Positions 5,576 to 7,204 of a DNA stretch of 7,204 nucleotides are shown here, one piece after another. The DNA is from Patescibacteria group bacterium UBA1449 (lineage in GTDB: Bacteria; Patescibacteriota; Microgenomatia; UBA1400; UBA1449). Made by a program: the position numbers and the translations under genes. How positions within the stretch are numbered: the stretch's first letter is position 1; each line of letters opens with the position of its first letter. The stretch covers positions 2,106-9,309 of the forward strand of contig DCTD01000067.1 in NCBI GenBank assembly GCA_002335355.1. The letters run 5' to 3'. The notes beneath the pieces were generated by a model. It did no database searches. It had not been told where the DNA came from and saw only the letters and a program-made list of their open reading frames with translations.

Positions 5576-6709
5576 ATGGCTGGTAGTCCGGAACGTTTGC
5601 CTCCAAATCACGAAACGACATCTACTCGGATACATCGTTTTATAGTAAGACATCATACTCAGATTAGTTTTGTCTCACTTGCAACTGTTTCGTGTTTAGC
5701 TGCGCGTATTGATGAACTGTCTCTTTCACAAAGCCAACAACAGTTTGAGGTAAGTGCTTCTGAAGCAACACAATCTCCAGACACTTCTATAAAAGATAGT
5801 TTTGAGATTAGTGATAGTTTTGACATTGATACATCCCATCTCTTGTTTAACCCTCAACCAAAAAGCCACGGGATCAGAAATCAACTGGATAGTAAACACG
5901 ATCTTACTCCAACTGATTCTGAAAACAATACTTTATCTCTGGAGAAGACAAATTCTGAACTATTCATCAGTCAGAGCTGGGTAAAAGTTCCAAAACCTGA
6001 AAGTGTTTTAGTGGAAACAAAGAAAGTTAGTACTGCTCTTTGGCCTGCTAATTGTTCAGAGTTAAAACGGTTTACTCCATATACTCCAATTGGTAATGTG
6101 GTGTGGAAGCAAGAGGAATTCAAGCAGTTTTGTGAAAAATATGATATTTCAAAGGAAAAGCTGGATGGGAGAGTTTGCTATCACATTAACAAACCGATTA
6201 CTGACAAACGCATCACAAATGAAGAAATCATTATGTTGGCTAGTATTATTGCTCATGATGCAGATATTCCCGTTGATCTTTTCTTGGCTTTAATTGTTCG
6301 GGAGGGTATCCGGCAGTGGGATGAGTATGGCAATTTAGTTACCTCTCATTTTGGAGCTAAAGGTGCCGGTCAGGTGGTTACCTGGGTGCATCCCCAATAT
6401 GATGCAGGCAGGGTAGAGCAGGAAGTGGACTACAACTTATCAGCAGCGCTGGATATATTTATAAAAAAAGCTAAGCAAAAGGAAGATTTTCATGATCCGG
6501 TGAAATGTGCTGAGGCAATTGCCCGGTATCAGGGATATTCTTATAACACGTTTTCTTCTGTTGACCAGGCTCCGCAAACGGTGATAGACGTTTTTGAATA
6601 CCGCAGAAGTCCAAAGTACTGGCTTCCGCTTACTGCTTTACAAAACGCGGTATATGATGAAGAGCGGAATGTTGTTAAAGATTATGAGGGTGATAATGGT
6701 GAAATATAG
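5576..6709 (+). CDS. exported lytic transglycosylase-like protein
   Basis: This 377-residue protein has a basic N-terminus, one hydrophobic segment (about 28-44) acting as signal or anchor, a Ser/Asp-rich disordered spacer (45-155), and a C-terminal domain from about 160. The C-terminal part has the order of an SLT/lysozyme-like fold: a helix DADIPVDLFLALIVREG with E243 as candidate catalytic acid, GAKGAGQV (260-267) in place of the usual GLMQ-type motif, a VDYNLSAALDIF helix (284-295), and AIARYQGY (314-321) resembling the AL.AYNAG motif. Such enzymes cleave peptidoglycan glycan strands outside the membrane. The match is distant and the usual E-S after the catalytic position is E-G, so activity is inferred. 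Cys160, 186, 201 and 311 could form disulfides. VSC at 38-40 is too poor to call a lipobox. A purine run (AAAAAAGAAG) before ATG 5576 is only a weak ribosome site. The gene seems to be transcribed alone. Confidence 0.65.
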   Translation: MAGSPERLPPNHETTSTRIHRFIVRHHTQISFVSLATVSCLAARIDELSLSQSQQQFEVSASEATQSPDTSIKDSFEISDSFDIDTSHLLFNPQPKSHGIRNQLDSKHDLTPTDSENNTLSLEKTNSELFISQSWVKVPKPESVLVETKKVSTALWPANCSELKRFTPYTPIGNVVWKQEEFKQFCEKYDISKEKLDGRVCYHINKPITDKRITNEEIIMLASIIAHDADIPVDLFLALIVREGIRQWDEYGNLVTSHFGAKGAGQVVTWVHPQYDAGRVEQEVDYNLSAALDIFIKKAKQKEDFHDPVKCAEAIARYQGYSYNTFSSVDQAPQTVIDVFEYRRSPKYWLPLTALQNAVYDEERNVVKDYEGDNGEI

Positions 6710-6718
6710 GTTAGAGAA

Positions 6719-6762
6719 CCGGTGAATCAGGAGGAGGGGGAGGGTTATCCCTGATTCACCGG
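6719..6762 (+). terminator. 13-bp hairpin with G-rich loop between convergent genes
   Basis: CCGGTGAATCAGG (6719-6731) and its exact complement (6750-6762) form a perfect 13-bp stem around an 18-base loop. It starts 10 bp after the TAG of the transglycosylase-like gene and lies between two converging genes, so it probably ends transcription from one or both sides. There is no U-tract on either strand. The loop and arm edge hold four G runs (6730-6744). Confidence 0.55.
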
Positions 6763-6780
6763 CTTACGGTAGGGCAACGT

Positions 6781-6803
6781 TGTCAAAAACAACTACTTGT
6801 GTT
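6781..6803 (-). terminator. weak terminator-like hairpin after the right-edge gene
   Basis: On the minus strand, immediately after the TGA stop (6807-6805), ACAAC and GTTGT can pair around a seven-base loop and are followed by TTTT. The five-base-pair stem is weak, but it does have a U-tract, unlike the larger hairpin at 6719-6762. Confidence 0.25.
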
Positions 6804-6804
6804 G

Positions 6805-7204
6805 TCATTGGCTGACATGCCCTGTCGTTTGAGATGGCAGTTTACGTACAGTTCTTTGTCCTACCAAATAGCTTCGCCATCGTTTGGGGGCGTTTTTCAG
6901 GAGCCCAAAGACTATCAGGTCACTGAAGACGTAGTCAGGTAGGATGAAAGCGACGCTGACCAACATGAGACTGAATTGGTAGTCGGTATCTGCAAAAGGG
7001 AGCCACGCGTATAGGTGACTGGAGGTACTGACCAAGGGTAGCAGCCACTCGAACACCAAGCAACCGGCACCGATGGTGAAAGATCGCGAACCAAGAAACT
7101 TGAATACTTTTCTCAGTATTGTTCCCTCAGTTTGCCGATGCCACCAGGTCCAACGATAGTTGGCAGCAAAGTTAAAGCTCAAGGCACAGCTGAGCTGAAG
7201 CCAG
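6805..7204 (-). CDS. partial GtrA-like membrane protein (C-terminal part)
   Basis: The frame is open through the right edge of the window, so this is the C-terminal 132 residues of a longer protein. The apparent TTG start at 7182 is only an in-frame Leu codon; the residues before it read WLQLSCA. The segment LSFNFAANYRWTWW resembles the NF..NR.WTF signature that ends a membrane helix in GtrA-family proteins. It is followed by two hydrophobic stretches (about 35-52 and 69-95 counted from codon 7182) with LPDYVFSDLIVF, then a basic tail. GtrA-type regions, free or fused to family 2 glycosyltransferases, help move or transfer polyprenyl-linked sugars. The match is by eye and partial, and another polytopic protein is possible. 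It is richer in G+C than its neighbours and uses TGA as stop. Confidence 0.5.
   Translation of the reverse strand, partial: WLQLSCALSFNFAANYRWTWWHRQTEGTILRKVFKFLGSRSFTIGAGCLVFEWLLPLVSTSSHLYAWLPFADTDYQFSLMLVSVAFILPDYVFSDLIVFGLLKNAPKRWRSYLVGQRTVRKLPSQTTGHVSQ

Noticed and set aside
5576..5710. Lipoprotein signal in the transglycosylase-like protein
   Set aside because: The sequence before Cys40 is ATVS, without Leu at -3, and the protein has a long basic N-terminus. A plain signal or anchor segment fits better.
5302..6762. Hairpins at 5302-5332 and 6719-6762 as ends of a mobile element
   Set aside because: The two stems share no sequence, no transposase lies between them, and no target duplication is seen. 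Each lies just after a stop codon, as terminators do.
1..7204. Recoded TGA (Gly), as in some Patescibacteria
   Set aside because: No gene needs to read through TGA, and the right-edge gene ends at a TGA followed by a plausible weak terminator.

Overview
The window reads as a bacterial chromosome segment, about 40% G+C or lower over most of its length. It carries six genes: five are complete, and one runs off the right edge. The cell wall seems to be of the single-membrane, sortase-using kind, because a large surface protein ends in an LPSAG-type sorting signal, a hydrophobic stretch and a basic tail. Shine-Dalgarno sequences are missing or poor in front of almost every gene. Together with many uncharacterised, threonine/proline-rich exported proteins, this suggests a Patescibacteria (CPR, for example Microgenomates-like) genome. 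That placement is inference; there is no marker gene here to prove it. TAA, TAG and TGA all act as stops, so nothing points to a recoded genetic code.

Layout. 101-1825 (+) is a GH13 alpha-glucan enzyme closest in motifs to trehalose synthase. It converges, with a shared TTAA stop overlap, on a minus-strand pair: a DedA-family membrane protein (2249-2890) followed by an undecaprenol/diacylglycerol kinase (1822-2175). A 170-bp divergent promoter region (2891-3060) leads into a plus-strand bicistron. This consists of an 82-residue helical protein (3061-3309) and, 11 bp later, a 653-residue envelope protein (3321-5282). The envelope protein has a cytosolic-looking helical head, a central membrane or signal segment, a Thr-rich stalk, a four-cysteine domain, a Pro-rich stalk and the LPSAG anchor. 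A strong hairpin terminator follows. A 293-bp intergenic region (5283-5575) holds a smaller hairpin, a 37-bp imperfect tandem repeat that looks like a duplicated promoter, and an 11-bp inverted repeat just ahead of the next gene. That gene, 5576-6709 (+), is an exported lytic-transglycosylase-like protein. A 13-bp perfect hairpin with a very G-rich loop separates it from a converging, window-truncated minus-strand membrane protein (6805 to beyond 7204). This last protein resembles the C-terminal part of GtrA-type proteins and is clearly richer in G+C.

How they fit together. Most of the window serves the cell envelope. The kinase and the DedA protein can both act on the undecaprenyl phosphate carrier (making and recycling it). 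GtrA-like proteins handle polyprenyl-linked sugars, the transglycosylase-like protein would act on peptidoglycan, and the LPSAG protein would be wall-anchored. The GH13 enzyme is a separate metabolic gene, probably for trehalose/maltose or other alpha-glucan. The least explained part is the 3061-5282 bicistron, which has no function I can recognise and an unusual architecture.
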